Shown: positions 24,451 through 32,685 of the stretch, piece by piece
How positions within the stretch are numbered: position 1 is the stretch's first letter
Layout of the letters: each line of letters starts with the position of its first letter
Program-made: the position numbers and the translations under genes
The notes under the pieces: generated by a model
Seen by the model: only the letters and a program-made list of their open reading frames with translations
The model's database searches: none
Told to the model about the DNA's origin: nothing
DNA from: Bacillota bacterium
Lineage (GTDB): Bacteria > Bacillota > Bacilli > Paenibacillales > Paenibacillaceae
Assembly (NCBI GenBank): GCA_023460795.1
Contig: JAEWPC010000088.1
Span: forward strand, 55,799-119,798
Reading direction: 5' to 3'
Length of the DNA: 64,000 bases

Positions 24451-25455
24451 TTAAGCAAATCGATAGTAGATGAGCAAGAACGTCGCCAGCACGAACAGGA
24501 AGTTCAGCATGACGAAGACGATGCGGTTCAGCGTGCCTTCGTGCATGTCGACCGGCGGCTTATAGAAGCTCGTTCCTTCGATGATGAAGATGATCAGGAC
24601 GATATGGATAATAAAATGGCCGACGACCTCGGTGTAGCCGAACAGCATCGTCGTCGTGATGAAAATAAAGGTTAGCACGATCGACAGCACGCGGTTCAGG
24701 ATGCCGACGACGAGCAAATAACCGACGACGAACTCGATGAAGGCGCACAGGATGATGAAGTGGCTCGGCGCGAAGCCGAAGGTCGGAATATGGTGATTCT
24801 CCACGATGTCGAGGCTCATGTTCGGATAGATCCATTTTTCCACGGCAACCCAGCAAAGCGATAGACCGGTACCCAGATACAAAACCGGGAAAGCCCAGCG
24901 CTCCAGCTTTGTCTGGCGAAGAGCCAGCGCGCCGATGAGCGCGAGATAGAAGCCGTAGTCGAGAAGATGGAACAGGCCGTATTCCGCGATGCTGTAGATG
25001 AATAGGCCGAGCAGAATGCCGGCGCCGGCTTTCGTCGCATAGTGGTGCGGGATCAGCAGAATCGCGGCAGCCGCCCACACCGCCGTAATGGCGGCCGTGC
25101 CGTGAAGCTCCAGTTCAGGAGCGAACAGCTTGCCCTCGATCGCCCCCCACATCATCGCGATCGCCGTGCCGTATTGCAGCAGAGGGAACGAGAGGAAGCG
25201 CCAGTTCTCGACCGTGCGGTCCAAGCGGGTTAGGACGGGGATGCGCATCAGAACCGGCAGCACCTGAGTCAATAACGCCAGCAACGCGGCGGTTAGGATC
25301 GCGACGGTCATGAAGAAGGGCGACAGAATATGCTCGACGGTTTCCTTCACCGGAGGCATCTCCGTGAACCATTTGACGTGCGCCGAGGCTATCGTAGGTA
25401 TGCATAAACCAAGCAAGGCGAGCATGGGAACGAGAATACGTTTCTTGAGCGTCAT
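24451..25455 (-). CDS. DoxX-like integral membrane protein
   Basis: A 334-residue protein with an N-terminal signal-like helix (ending ASAHVKWF) and about eight further hydrophobic helices. The last third resembles DoxX/SURF4-type four-helix membrane domains with a conserved W..P and several histidines (EVVGHFIIHIVLI). DoxX relatives take part in redox or membrane-stress functions, but no reaction is defined. Ribosome site GGAG is 8 bases before the ATG. The histidines and a start like that of copper-resistance membrane proteins (IASAHVKW) hint at metal or haem contacts, which is speculative. Confidence 0.65.
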   Translation of the reverse strand: MTLKKRILVPMLALLGLCIPTIASAHVKWFTEMPPVKETVEHILSPFFMTVAILTAALLALLTQVLPVLMRIPVLTRLDRTVENWRFLSFPLLQYGTAIAMMWGAIEGKLFAPELELHGTAAITAVWAAAAILLIPHHYATKAGAGILLGLFIYSIAEYGLFHLLDYGFYLALIGALALRQTKLERWAFPVLYLGTGLSLCWVAVEKWIYPNMSLDIVENHHIPTFGFAPSHFIILCAFIEFVVGYLLVVGILNRVLSIVLTFIFITTTMLFGYTEVVGHFIIHIVLIIFIIEGTSFYKPPVDMHEGTLNRIVFVMLNFLFVLATFLLIYYRFA

Positions 25456-25603
25456 GAGGATAACTCCTTAATGAACCGATAATGAATTTCTATATTCATC
25501 CTATCGGAAGTTGCGCGATCATCCAATAGGGGCTCACTCTGAATGTTGCAAGGAAAATCCCTGAACTCGATTCGGGGTTACCCTGACGGGCGAGGATAGA
25601 ACA

Positions 25604-25623
25604 ACCCCCTCCGGAGAGGGGGT
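25604..25623 (-). terminator. Intrinsic terminator
   Basis: Arms ACCCCCTC and GAGGGGGT around a four-base loop; the minus-strand tail is TTGTTCT. It ends the truncated repeat-protein fragment. Confidence 0.7.
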
Positions 25624-25632
25624 GGCTACCTA

Positions 25633-25956
25633 TTATTCCAATGTAACCTTCATTTCAACGGCGCCATCCTTTTTAGCTTTGAACTTGATGGTCGTAATTT
25701 CGCCCGACCACGAGGTGCCCGGAACGATATTGCGATGTACTCTGTACTCGATGCGGCCTGGCGTCATGACAACCTCCAGAGGAGTTCCAGGAATGATTCC
25801 TGCTGATTTCGTTTCCTGATCGGGGGTAAAATCGTAAAGATCAACAATTTCGAGTTCTGCTGAGTTGTACGTCACGACATACGTTTTTTCACCGAAATCT
25901 TGTACGTTTTGCGCGAATAGCGTTAAATTGAACGACCTAGCTTCGAGGCTCTCAGG
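25633..25956 (-). pseudogene. C-terminal fragment of a large secreted repeat protein (RHS-locus-like)
   Basis: An open frame of 107 codons ends in a normal stop but has no start with a ribosome site; it is closed upstream by TAA at 25957. The peptide (YVVTYNSAELEIVDL, then GTPLEVVMTPGRIEYRV and SGEITTIKFKAKKDG) is a beta-sandwich of the type found at the C-terminus of very large Paenibacillus YD-repeat proteins and cohesin-like domains. It reads as the tail of a gene whose 5' part was lost at the junction with the plus-strand fragment next to it. Family placement is by resemblance only. Confidence 0.5.
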
Positions 25957-25959
25957 TTA

Positions 25960-26163
25960 GGCATCATCAATTTCCATGAATTCGATGCATATCAGGAAGA
26001 AATGCGGGCGAACCTCGCGAAGGTACGGAAATCAAATAAAGCCGGCAGCACGGATTCATTAGCAAAGAGACAATTGGCAACGCAGTTGCGACCAACAAAA
26101 AATATAAATACACTGTTTATGAGATGGTAGACGTTGAAGGCAAGGTGAAATATGTTGGATGAT
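25960..26163 (+). pseudogene. Frameshifted remnant of a GIY-YIG-like polymorphic toxin tail
   Basis: Two overlapping plus-strand frames form a decayed C-terminus. The first reads FHEFDAYQEEMRANLAKVRK; the second, one frame over, reads ISKETIGNAVATNKKYKYT, then VYEMVDVEGKVKYVG and a stop. VYEMVD...KVKYVG matches the opening of GIY-YIG-type toxin domains attached to RHS/WapA proteins, but the catalytic rest is missing. No start codon or ribosome site is present. Local base composition is visibly more AT-rich than the flanks. The identification is moderate; the broken state is clear. Confidence 0.45.
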
Positions 26164-26292
26164 TTTAATTTACATGAGGACATAAAAAACAGTAGTCATT
26201 TCCGGTTAAAGGACAACGCTGTGACGTGGTTAAATAAAGGGCTACCCTTATTGGGATTGCACCACATGGGTTACATAGCACGGAAAGGGTAG
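26152..26292 (+). CDS. Possible 46-residue open frame in decayed region
   Basis: An ATG with AAGG close upstream opens a 46-codon frame (MLDDFNLHEDIKN at the start, LGLHHMGYIARKG at the end). It begins in the last codons of the toxin remnant and could be a further displaced fragment of the same locus or a chance frame. No family was recognised. Confidence 0.2.
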   Translation: MLDDFNLHEDIKNSSHFRLKDNAVTWLNKGLPLLGLHHMGYIARKG

Positions 26293-26436
26293 AAACATAT
26301 TGCCTCGAATGCCGGATTAAACCTTCTTAAGAATCTTGGTTGACTTCATTGTCACTCAAAGCTTCAATAGAGAAAAACCCTGATTATGGTAAACCAGTAG
26401 CGATTGTCTATTTTCCCGTAAGAGGTGAGTCCATTC

Positions 26437-27480
26437 GTGTGCCTTAGAAAGCGGTTGAAAATAATGCTCGTTCTAACGATGGTAAGTCTCGTCCTTGCGA
26501 GTTGTAAGGATAGCCAAGCGAGCATGGCGCATTCGGAGCAGGTGAAGTTACATGAGCCGAATCCGGAACAAATTGAGATTGGACGATATCTCGAAGAGTA
26601 CGAGTCCGGTAAATACGTAAACTTGCTTGTCTTGGTTAAAGGCGCAAAGGAAGAAGCATTGTTTAATACCGCAGAAGGTAAATTCGAAAGCGAAGAGGCA
26701 GCTGCGAAAATCAAGGATAGGAAGTATCAAGTGAATTACGACGAGTCCAATGGACTTATCGAGGTGCGAGACGAAGAGGATATTGCGGTATTTACAGCTA
26801 ATCTCAAGAAGGACGAAGCTTTCAAAAGAACAGACGAAATAAGATTTATTTGGTCGAATACAGAGAGATATTTATTGATTTCGGGATCTCGCAATGATGA
26901 GTTGCTTATTGATCTGGAGGAGAAGCGGAAAGTAAAACTACCTATAAACGATATTTTAAGCATCGATTGGTCAGCAGATGACAGTATTTCAGTATTTGAG
27001 AGGTTTCCAGAAGGCGAATCTAGAAAGTATCCGACGTTTATTTGGAACCTTGAGCAAAACTCGGTAATCGACCTCGGTGAATTTTCCGATGCGTCCTACT
27101 TCTGGGCGCCTGATGGAAACTATGTATTTCAGTGGCGCACCTTAGTAGGGCAGGAAATCGTGTCCAGGTATTCGTTGGAGGAGCAAAGCTGGTCTGTTGT
27201 TCATGAGACGGATAAGAGTATTCGAGATGACACATTCAGGGTATTGAATGATAACCAGTTCATATACGTTGGAAGCGCGATGAATGATACTGACGATCCA
27301 GGAGAAGCTTTCCTGAGGCCTAATGAACACTTTGCGGTGAAAGTCGATACAGCGAAGGAAAAGGTGTATCAGAAACAACTCGATACGAATGTGCTGAGAG
27401 TGGCATTCTGGAACTTTGACAGCAAGATTTTATATTATCAGGATACAACCGGCTTTTATAAGGCCGATGTCGATTTTTGA
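26437..27480 (+). CDS. Putative lipoprotein, beta-propeller-like
   Basis: A 347-residue secreted lipoprotein. A basic start (MCLRKRLKI) and hydrophobic core end in the lipobox LVLASC, so the mature protein would be anchored at Cys. The rest is rich in short beta-type repeats (IRFIWSNTERYLLISG, DASYFWAPDGNYVFQW, VLRVAFWNFDSKILYY) like WD40/TolB-type propellers. The second GTG (26437) was chosen because AAGAGGTGA lies 8 bases upstream. Codon and base use are more AT-rich than most neighbours, so it may have come with the adjacent toxin remnant. Function unknown. Confidence 0.7.
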   Translation: MCLRKRLKIMLVLTMVSLVLASCKDSQASMAHSEQVKLHEPNPEQIEIGRYLEEYESGKYVNLLVLVKGAKEEALFNTAEGKFESEEAAAKIKDRKYQVNYDESNGLIEVRDEEDIAVFTANLKKDEAFKRTDEIRFIWSNTERYLLISGSRNDELLIDLEEKRKVKLPINDILSIDWSADDSISVFERFPEGESRKYPTFIWNLEQNSVIDLGEFSDASYFWAPDGNYVFQWRTLVGQEIVSRYSLEEQSWSVVHETDKSIRDDTFRVLNDNQFIYVGSAMNDTDDPGEAFLRPNEHFAVKVDTAKEKVYQKQLDTNVLRVAFWNFDSKILYYQDTTGFYKADVDF

Positions 27481-27488
27481 TTGTCTGA

Positions 27489-27524
27489 AAGAAACCCCGG
27501 TCATATCATAATGCCGGGGTTTCT
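27489..27524. terminator. Intrinsic terminator between convergent genes
   Basis: Arms AGAAACCCCGG and CCGGGGTTTCT around a 13-base loop. It serves the lipoprotein gene and probably the convergent amidoligase gene. Confidence 0.8.
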
Positions 27525-27538
27525 GCTCATCGGCTAAA

Positions 27539-28456
27539 TTATTCGGTTACGGCCGTTCGTACGACTTCCCAGTCTTCAAGCGTCGGGCGAATCCATACCG
27601 GATGCGGCGTGCCGTCCTTCGGATCTTCGACAACGACTCTTAGCACGTCCGACTCGGGGAAAATGTGCAGGATCTCGCCGTCCGGAATCAGACTCGCCGC
27701 TAACGGCGTCAAGACCGGGATGAGCAATTCCTCCAGCCACATGCGCTCTCGGTACCATCGCGGGGCGGGCTGTGGCGGCGGATATCCGCTTGCTGGCGCG
27801 CCTAGCGCGCGAGCTAACGCCTCAGCTTCCACAGGCAGTTCGCGCCCCTCGCCAATTGTCGCGACGAAGCGCAATGCCAGCTCAACCGTGTTCATCACTT
27901 CGTCGTAATCCAGCGAGCCGTTCGCGTAACGAATTTCGACCGTGCCGATATCGAACCAGGCCGCCAGATTCATGCCGCAGCGATGGGACTGGGGACGGCC
28001 TCGGTGGCAGAGCGACTCGCCCGCGGGGTTGGCTCGGAACCGTTCCCGCATCTCCGGCGTGACGGGCGGACAGTAGATCAGCCGGTCCTCGCTCGTCTCG
28101 AGTAACGTTCTCATGGCATCTTGGTACAGCAAAGCCGCCTCGATAAATGCAGGAATCGCCTCTTGGCCCCACGGCTCCAGGCCGACATGGACGTGAAGTC
28201 CGCAGCTCCAGTTAGCAGTCGCTCCAGCAGCTCTCAGCCTGGCCAGCATCACGCGAATTTGCTCGCGGTCCTCCCATCGGATCGGCGGCGGTTTGAGCTC
28301 GCTGCCGGATTCCTCGCCGGAATCGTCGATCTGCAGCTCATCTAACGCCATAACCCAACCGGGCAGTAATTCAATCTGCCTCGGGTCTCCGCCGCCTATG
28401 AATTCAATTTCAACGCCGAATTTAAGCTCTTTCCAGTCTATCCGCGTACCTATCAT
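27539..28456 (-). CDS. Amidoligase-family protein (COOH-NH2 ligase, glutamine-synthetase fold)
   Basis: A 305-residue protein of the amidoligase_2 family. Recognisable blocks are FGVEIEF near the N-terminus, GLHVHVG (about 87-93) and GTVEIRYANGSLDYDEVMNTVELALRF (about 170-196). Their Glu, His and Arg residues correspond to ATP/metal-binding positions of the glutamine-synthetase-like fold. Such enzymes are predicted to join a carboxylate to an amine, modifying peptides or cell-wall stems; none of this subgroup is characterised as far as I know. A strong ribosome site with an 8-codon frame lies about 70 bases upstream on the same strand. Confidence 0.88.
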   Translation of the reverse strand: MIGTRIDWKELKFGVEIEFIGGGDPRQIELLPGWVMALDELQIDDSGEESGSELKPPPIRWEDREQIRVMLARLRAAGATANWSCGLHVHVGLEPWGQEAIPAFIEAALLYQDAMRTLLETSEDRLIYCPPVTPEMRERFRANPAGESLCHRGRPQSHRCGMNLAAWFDIGTVEIRYANGSLDYDEVMNTVELALRFVATIGEGRELPVEAEALARALGAPASGYPPPQPAPRWYRERMWLEELLIPVLTPLAASLIPDGEILHIFPESDVLRVVVEDPKDGTPHPVWIRPTLEDWEVVRTAVTE

Positions 28457-28527
28457 TTTTCCTCGTCCTCCCGTTTCATTGTAGAATGCTACTTCTGCGA
28501 TGATCGGGGTCGAGGCGGGGCACGGGC

Positions 28528-28554
28528 TTAGCGAGGCACTTTTTGCTTAGGCAT
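28528..28554 (-). CDS. Possible leader or substrate micro-ORF upstream of the amidoligase
   Basis: An ATG placed 6 bases after GGGAGGT opens an eight-residue frame (MPKQKVPR, then TAA). A shift at the A-run would continue the reading for about 22 more residues (through LAKPVPRLDPDHRR) up to the amidoligase ribosome site. It may be a tiny substrate peptide, a translational leader or a decayed gene. Only the ribosome site and short frame are certain. Confidence 0.25.
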   Translation of the reverse strand: MPKQKVPR

Positions 28555-28722
28555 CGGATTACCTCCCGGATATGTCGGTGTGTTAGGTAAATTATAACAT
28601 TCCGGCTGGGGAAATAACTGCAATCATACAGGATACTCATGGTGGAGCTCCTATAAAAGTCATATTACCCGCGAAAATACAGTTACTATCCCGCCCTCAG
28701 CCCATTTTCTCGGAAAAAATGA

Positions 28723-28756
28723 AGAAGTACCTGTACTTTTACAGGTACTTCTTTGC
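28723..28756. terminator. Orphan perfect hairpin terminator
   Basis: Perfect 14-bp arms AAGAAGTACCTGTA and TACAGGTACTTCTT around CTTT. No gene ends nearby on either strand: upstream is the amidoligase promoter region and downstream the sugar ABC operon. It may end a small RNA or be left from a lost gene. Confidence 0.7.
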
Positions 28757-28890
28757 GTCTTTTACGAATGGTTGCAAAGCCTGCACAATTGCAGGTATCT
28801 CATGCAGTGTCGGCTTCGTGTAGCTTCGTGTCTGCCTGCCAATCGCCCAACAAGGTGGATTCCTTTTCGCTGATGGCGAGATTTCGGAAT

Positions 28891-28934
28891 AAATTACACC
28901 TTTCCTCGAACTTTGCACGCGATAAAGTACACCT
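28891..28934 (+). promoter_or_regulatory. Direct repeats upstream of the sugar ABC operon
   Basis: AAATTACACCT (28891) and AAAGTACACCT (28924) are nearly identical 11-mers 33 bp apart, about three helical turns, ending some 75 bases before the first permease gene. AraC-type regulators such as the YesN-like protein encoded downstream often bind such repeats. Confidence 0.4.
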
Positions 28935-29009
28935 ACATCGAATTTAAAGCGGTTTCATGAGAGGTCGCTCCCCGGGATAATGAAGCTATCAAAGCAAAAG
29001 GAGCATTCC

Positions 29010-29978
29010 ATGGCAACGAGTAGACTCTCTTCCGCAACCGCCCCTATCGCTCCGAAGCGGCAGAGGACGCTGCTTCATAAGCTCTGGAAATCCCGCGCGC
29101 TGCTTATTCTGGCGATTCCCGGGTTTGCGCTTCTGTTCGTCAACAACTATTTGCCTATGTTCGGCATTTTTCTCGCGTTCAAAAACTTGAACTATACGAA
29201 GGGCATCCTCGGCAGCGACTGGGTCGGGTTCGACAACTTCAAGTTCATGTTCGCTTCGAACGACGCTTGGATGATTATCAAGCACACGATTCTGTACAAC
29301 TTCACCTTCCTCGCCATCAACACCGTACTGGCCGTATTGCTGGCGGTGCTGTTGAACGAAGTAAGGAGCCGGATTCTATCCAAGTTTTTTCAGAGCACGA
29401 TGCTGCTGCCCCACTTTATCTCGATGGTTATCGTCGGATATCTCGTCTACGGCTTCCTCAATCCGGAGCTGGGCTTCATCAACAAATCGATTCTCGAGCC
29501 GCTCGGCAAAGAGACGATCGCCTGGTACGCGTCGCCGGAATATTGGCCGTACATTCTGACGATCGTGAACACCTGGAAGTCGGTCGGCTACTTGGCGGTC
29601 GTGTACTTGGCGGCAATCGTCGGCATCGACCAAGAATATTACGAAGCAGCGCGGATCGACGGGGCAGGCCGGTGGAAGCAGATGACTAAGATTACGGTCC
29701 CGCTCATCGCGCCGGTCATCATCATCATGACGCTGCTCGCGATCGGGCGGATTTTCAACGCGGACTTCGGGCTGTTCTACCAGGCGACGATGGCGTCCGG
29801 CATGCTGAAGAGCACGACCGAGGTCATCGACACTTACGTATACAACGCGCTGCTGGTCACGGGAGATACGGGGCTTGCTGCCGCGGCGGGCTTGCTGCAG
29901 AGCGTCGTGGGCTTCATTCTCGTCATCACGGTGAATCGCGTAGTCAAGCGGTTCAGCAGCGATAACGCTTTGTTCTAG
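29010..29978 (+). CDS. Carbohydrate ABC transporter permease (LplB/YtcO-like)
   Basis: A 322-residue binding-protein-dependent permease with six predicted helices. The EAA loop that docks the ATPase is present as YYEAARIDGAGRWKQMTKITVPLIAP (about 208-235). KNYNYTKGILGSDWVGFDNFKF-type sequence near the N-terminus is typical of the LplB branch, which carries oligosaccharides in Paenibacillus. The start follows AAAAGGAG by about 6 bases; an upstream ATG is less well placed. It forms an operon with the second permease and the binding protein. No ATPase gene is present, so a shared MsmX-type ATPase is expected. Confidence 0.93.
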   Translation: MATSRLSSATAPIAPKRQRTLLHKLWKSRALLILAIPGFALLFVNNYLPMFGIFLAFKNLNYTKGILGSDWVGFDNFKFMFASNDAWMIIKHTILYNFTFLAINTVLAVLLAVLLNEVRSRILSKFFQSTMLLPHFISMVIVGYLVYGFLNPELGFINKSILEPLGKETIAWYASPEYWPYILTIVNTWKSVGYLAVVYLAAIVGIDQEYYEAARIDGAGRWKQMTKITVPLIAPVIIIMTLLAIGRIFNADFGLFYQATMASGMLKSTTEVIDTYVYNALLVTGDTGLAAAAGLLQSVVGFILVITVNRVVKRFSSDNALF

Positions 29979-30029
29979 GGCGAGTTAGTTCGAGCCTGAC
30001 GAAGATTCAATTTTATCAAGGAGGAGAAG

Positions 30030-30911
30030 ATGACACCGAAGACAAGAACGAATCCGCTGGTTCTCATCCCGTTGTTCCTGCTCAGCTTGGCTTGCTTGAT
30101 TCCGCTGTGGCTGATCTTCATGGTGTCGTTGACGAACGAGAACGACATCAGTACGTACGGCTATCGATTCTGGACCGACAACTTCGACTTCACGGCGTAC
30201 CGCTACTTGCGGCATGACGCGGAGACGATCGGCAGGGCTTTCGGGGTTTCGATTATCGTCACGATTATCGGGACGGTCGTCAGCTTGTTCGTCACCTCGG
30301 CGATGGCGTACTCGCTGTCGCGCAAAGAATTCCCGCTGCGCGGCTTCCTAAGCTTCTACGTATTCTTCACGATGCTGTTCAGCGGCGGCTTGCTGCCGTG
30401 GTATCTCGTCTATACGCGGATGTTCCATCTGCAGGACACGCTCATGGTGCTGATCATCCCCGGGCTGATCGGCGGGTTCAATATTTTCATCATGCGGACG
30501 TTCTTCACGAACAGCATTCCGCCGTCTTTGATCGATTCCGCTCAGATCGACGGCGCGAGCGAGTACCGGACGTACTTCAGCATCATTCTTCCGCTGTCGT
30601 TGCCCGTGCTCGCTACGATAGGCCTTTTCATCACCGTTTCTTATTGGAACGATTGGTTCACGAGCTTGGTGTTCATCAATAACGAGAAGCTGTACACGCT
30701 GCAATATTTTCTGAACAAAACGCTGCTTAACGCCCTGTTCCTGCAATCGATCGCGAATAAAGCGTATAGCCCGAATTCGATCATGACGCCGCCACTCGAA
30801 TCGATCCGGATGGCGATGGCGATGCTGGCGATCCTGCCGATCTCGCTCGTGTTTCCGTTCCTGCAGAAGTATTTCGTCAAAGGCCTGACGATCGGCGCGG
30901 TTAAGGGCTAA
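30030..30911 (+). CDS. Carbohydrate ABC transporter permease (LplC/YtcP-like)
   Basis: A 293-residue permease with six hydrophobic helices and the EAA motif IDSAQIDGASEYRTYFSIILPLSLP (about 170-195). N-terminal FMVSLTNENDISTYGYRFW is typical of the LplC/YtcP branch. It pairs with the preceding permease to form the membrane channel of one importer. GGAGGAG is 6 bases before the ATG; it follows the first permease by 51 bases. Confidence 0.93.
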   Translation: MTPKTRTNPLVLIPLFLLSLACLIPLWLIFMVSLTNENDISTYGYRFWTDNFDFTAYRYLRHDAETIGRAFGVSIIVTIIGTVVSLFVTSAMAYSLSRKEFPLRGFLSFYVFFTMLFSGGLLPWYLVYTRMFHLQDTLMVLIIPGLIGGFNIFIMRTFFTNSIPPSLIDSAQIDGASEYRTYFSIILPLSLPVLATIGLFITVSYWNDWFTSLVFINNEKLYTLQYFLNKTLLNALFLQSIANKAYSPNSIMTPPLESIRMAMAMLAILPISLVFPFLQKYFVKGLTIGAVKG

Positions 30912-30985
30912 ACTCGGAGGCCGGTCCGGCCGCCCGATTTAGTAATAGATGCATGCGAAGCACACTTTGCTAAGGGGGAAAACAA

Positions 30986-32584
30986 GTGAACAAGCTACGC
31001 GCAAGCTCCATGCTCCTGTTATCGACGCTGCTGGTGATCGTCATGGCGTTAGCGGGATGCTCGAACAACGACAACAACAATGCAGGGAATACCGCTTCGA
31101 CGACGCCTAGCCCGACAACGTCGGCTTCTCCATCCGGCGAGCAGCCGAAAGCACTGGAGCCTTACGAAGTCGTCATGGTATATCCGGACGCGCCGCAGAA
31201 GGATCAAGACGCGGTCGAGGACGCGATGAACGAGTATTTGAGCACGACTTACCCGGATTTGAACGTCACCGTGAAGCTGAATCCGATCGACTGGGGCTCC
31301 TGGGGCGACAAGACGAATCTGATGATGGCCTCCGGCGACAAATTCGATCTGTTCTTCACCGCGGGATGGCTCGGCTTCGAGACGCAAGTCAATAAAGGCG
31401 GCCTCCTGCCGCTGGACGATCTGCTCGCCCAATATGGACCTGACATCGAAGCGGTGGAAAAGGACTACCACGACGCGGCTCGCCGCCAAGGGAAATTGTA
31501 CGGCATCCACACGCACCAAGAGCTGGGCAACCAACAAGGCATCGCGTTCAGCAAAGAGCTCGTCGACAAGTACAACTTCGACCTTAGCGTGCTGAAGTCC
31601 GGCAACCTTAAGGATTTGGAACCGATGCTGAAGACGATCAAAGAGAACGAGCCCGGCGTGACGCCGTTCGTCGGTCCGGCTTGGCCGCTCGATGCTTACT
31701 TCGGCTCTAGCTCATTGGACGAAGTGACGGGTGGTTACGGCATCGATGTAAGTACGGATGCTTCGAACTTTACCGTGGTATCGAAATACGACATGCCTCG
31801 TTTCAAGGAGCTGGCGTCGCTCACCCGCGAATGGTTCCAAGCCGGCTATATCAACAAGGACGGCCTAACGCAAGGCCTAGACATCTGGCAGAAGTTCAAG
31901 GCTAAGAAAGCGTTCGCGACGATGGCGGACATGGAAATCGTAGCGGACTCCAACATCGGCGAGCCTAATCTGATGCCAAGCAGAAGCTCCCAGACGGGGA
32001 TCGCGATTATTCAGGTACCTTTGAACACCGACAGACTGCAAACCGGCAAGCTGACGGCGACGATGCAGACGATCTCGAAGACGTCCAAGGATCCGGCTCG
32101 GGCCATGATGCTGCTGAATCTGTTCTTCAAGGACCAGAAGCTGCTCACGCTATTCAACTTCGGCATCGAAGGCAAGCATTACGTGCTCAAGGACGGCCAA
32201 GTCGCGTTACCGGACGGCCAGACGCAAGACTCGGTCGGCTTCTACCACGACATCATGTGGCAGATCGGCAACCAAATGCTGAACTATACGCGCCAAGGCG
32301 AAGACCCGAACAAGTACAGCAACTACGAAAGCTTTAACCAACTGATCGCGCAGAAGCAATCCCGCTTGTTCGGCTTCGTCTTCGACTCCGCGCCGGTCCA
32401 GAACGAGCTGATCGCCCTCGACAACGTGAAGAAGGAGTTCGAGGACGGCATCAAGTCCGGCCAGATGGATCCGGAGAAGAACCTGCCGAAGTTCATCGAG
32501 AAGATGAAGGCGGCAGGCATGGACAAAGTCATCGCGGAAGCCCAGAAGCAAGTCGACGAATGGCGCGCGGCTAACGGCAAATAA
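30986..32584 (+). CDS. Extracellular sugar-binding lipoprotein (LplA/YtcQ-like)
   Basis: A 532-residue substrate-binding lipoprotein. The signal peptide ends in the lipobox ALAGC, followed by an Asn/Thr/Ser-rich spacer. The mature part is a long type-1 extracellular solute-binding protein (VTVKLNPIDWGSWGDKTNLMMASGDKFDLFFT near the N-terminus). LplA-type proteins of about 500-550 residues bind oligosaccharides, often from plant polymers. It closes the importer operon and ends at a terminator. Confidence 0.93.
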   Translation: MNKLRASSMLLLSTLLVIVMALAGCSNNDNNNAGNTASTTPSPTTSASPSGEQPKALEPYEVVMVYPDAPQKDQDAVEDAMNEYLSTTYPDLNVTVKLNPIDWGSWGDKTNLMMASGDKFDLFFTAGWLGFETQVNKGGLLPLDDLLAQYGPDIEAVEKDYHDAARRQGKLYGIHTHQELGNQQGIAFSKELVDKYNFDLSVLKSGNLKDLEPMLKTIKENEPGVTPFVGPAWPLDAYFGSSSLDEVTGGYGIDVSTDASNFTVVSKYDMPRFKELASLTREWFQAGYINKDGLTQGLDIWQKFKAKKAFATMADMEIVADSNIGEPNLMPSRSSQTGIAIIQVPLNTDRLQTGKLTATMQTISKTSKDPARAMMLLNLFFKDQKLLTLFNFGIEGKHYVLKDGQVALPDGQTQDSVGFYHDIMWQIGNQMLNYTRQGEDPNKYSNYESFNQLIAQKQSRLFGFVFDSAPVQNELIALDNVKKEFEDGIKSGQMDPEKNLPKFIEKMKAAGMDKVIAEAQKQVDEWRAANGK

Positions 32585-32594
32585 ATAGGATCGG

Positions 32595-32626
32595 AAAGAC
32601 ATCATCCTTGAAGGGTGATGTCTTTT
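32595..32626 (+). terminator. Intrinsic terminator
   Basis: Arms AAAGACATCA and TGATGTCTTT with inner CC/GG pairing around TTGAAG and a short T-run. It separates the importer operon from the sensor kinase operon. Confidence 0.85.
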
Positions 32627-32685
32627 CCCGGTTTTACCGGCGGCTGTTGTACAATGATCTTGAGGCAATGAAAAGGGGGAGCACG

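Noticed and set aside
28753..28947. A 64-codon frame before the sugar importer
   Set aside because: It starts within the orphan terminator's tail, has no ribosome site and reads through the direct-repeat region; probably chance.
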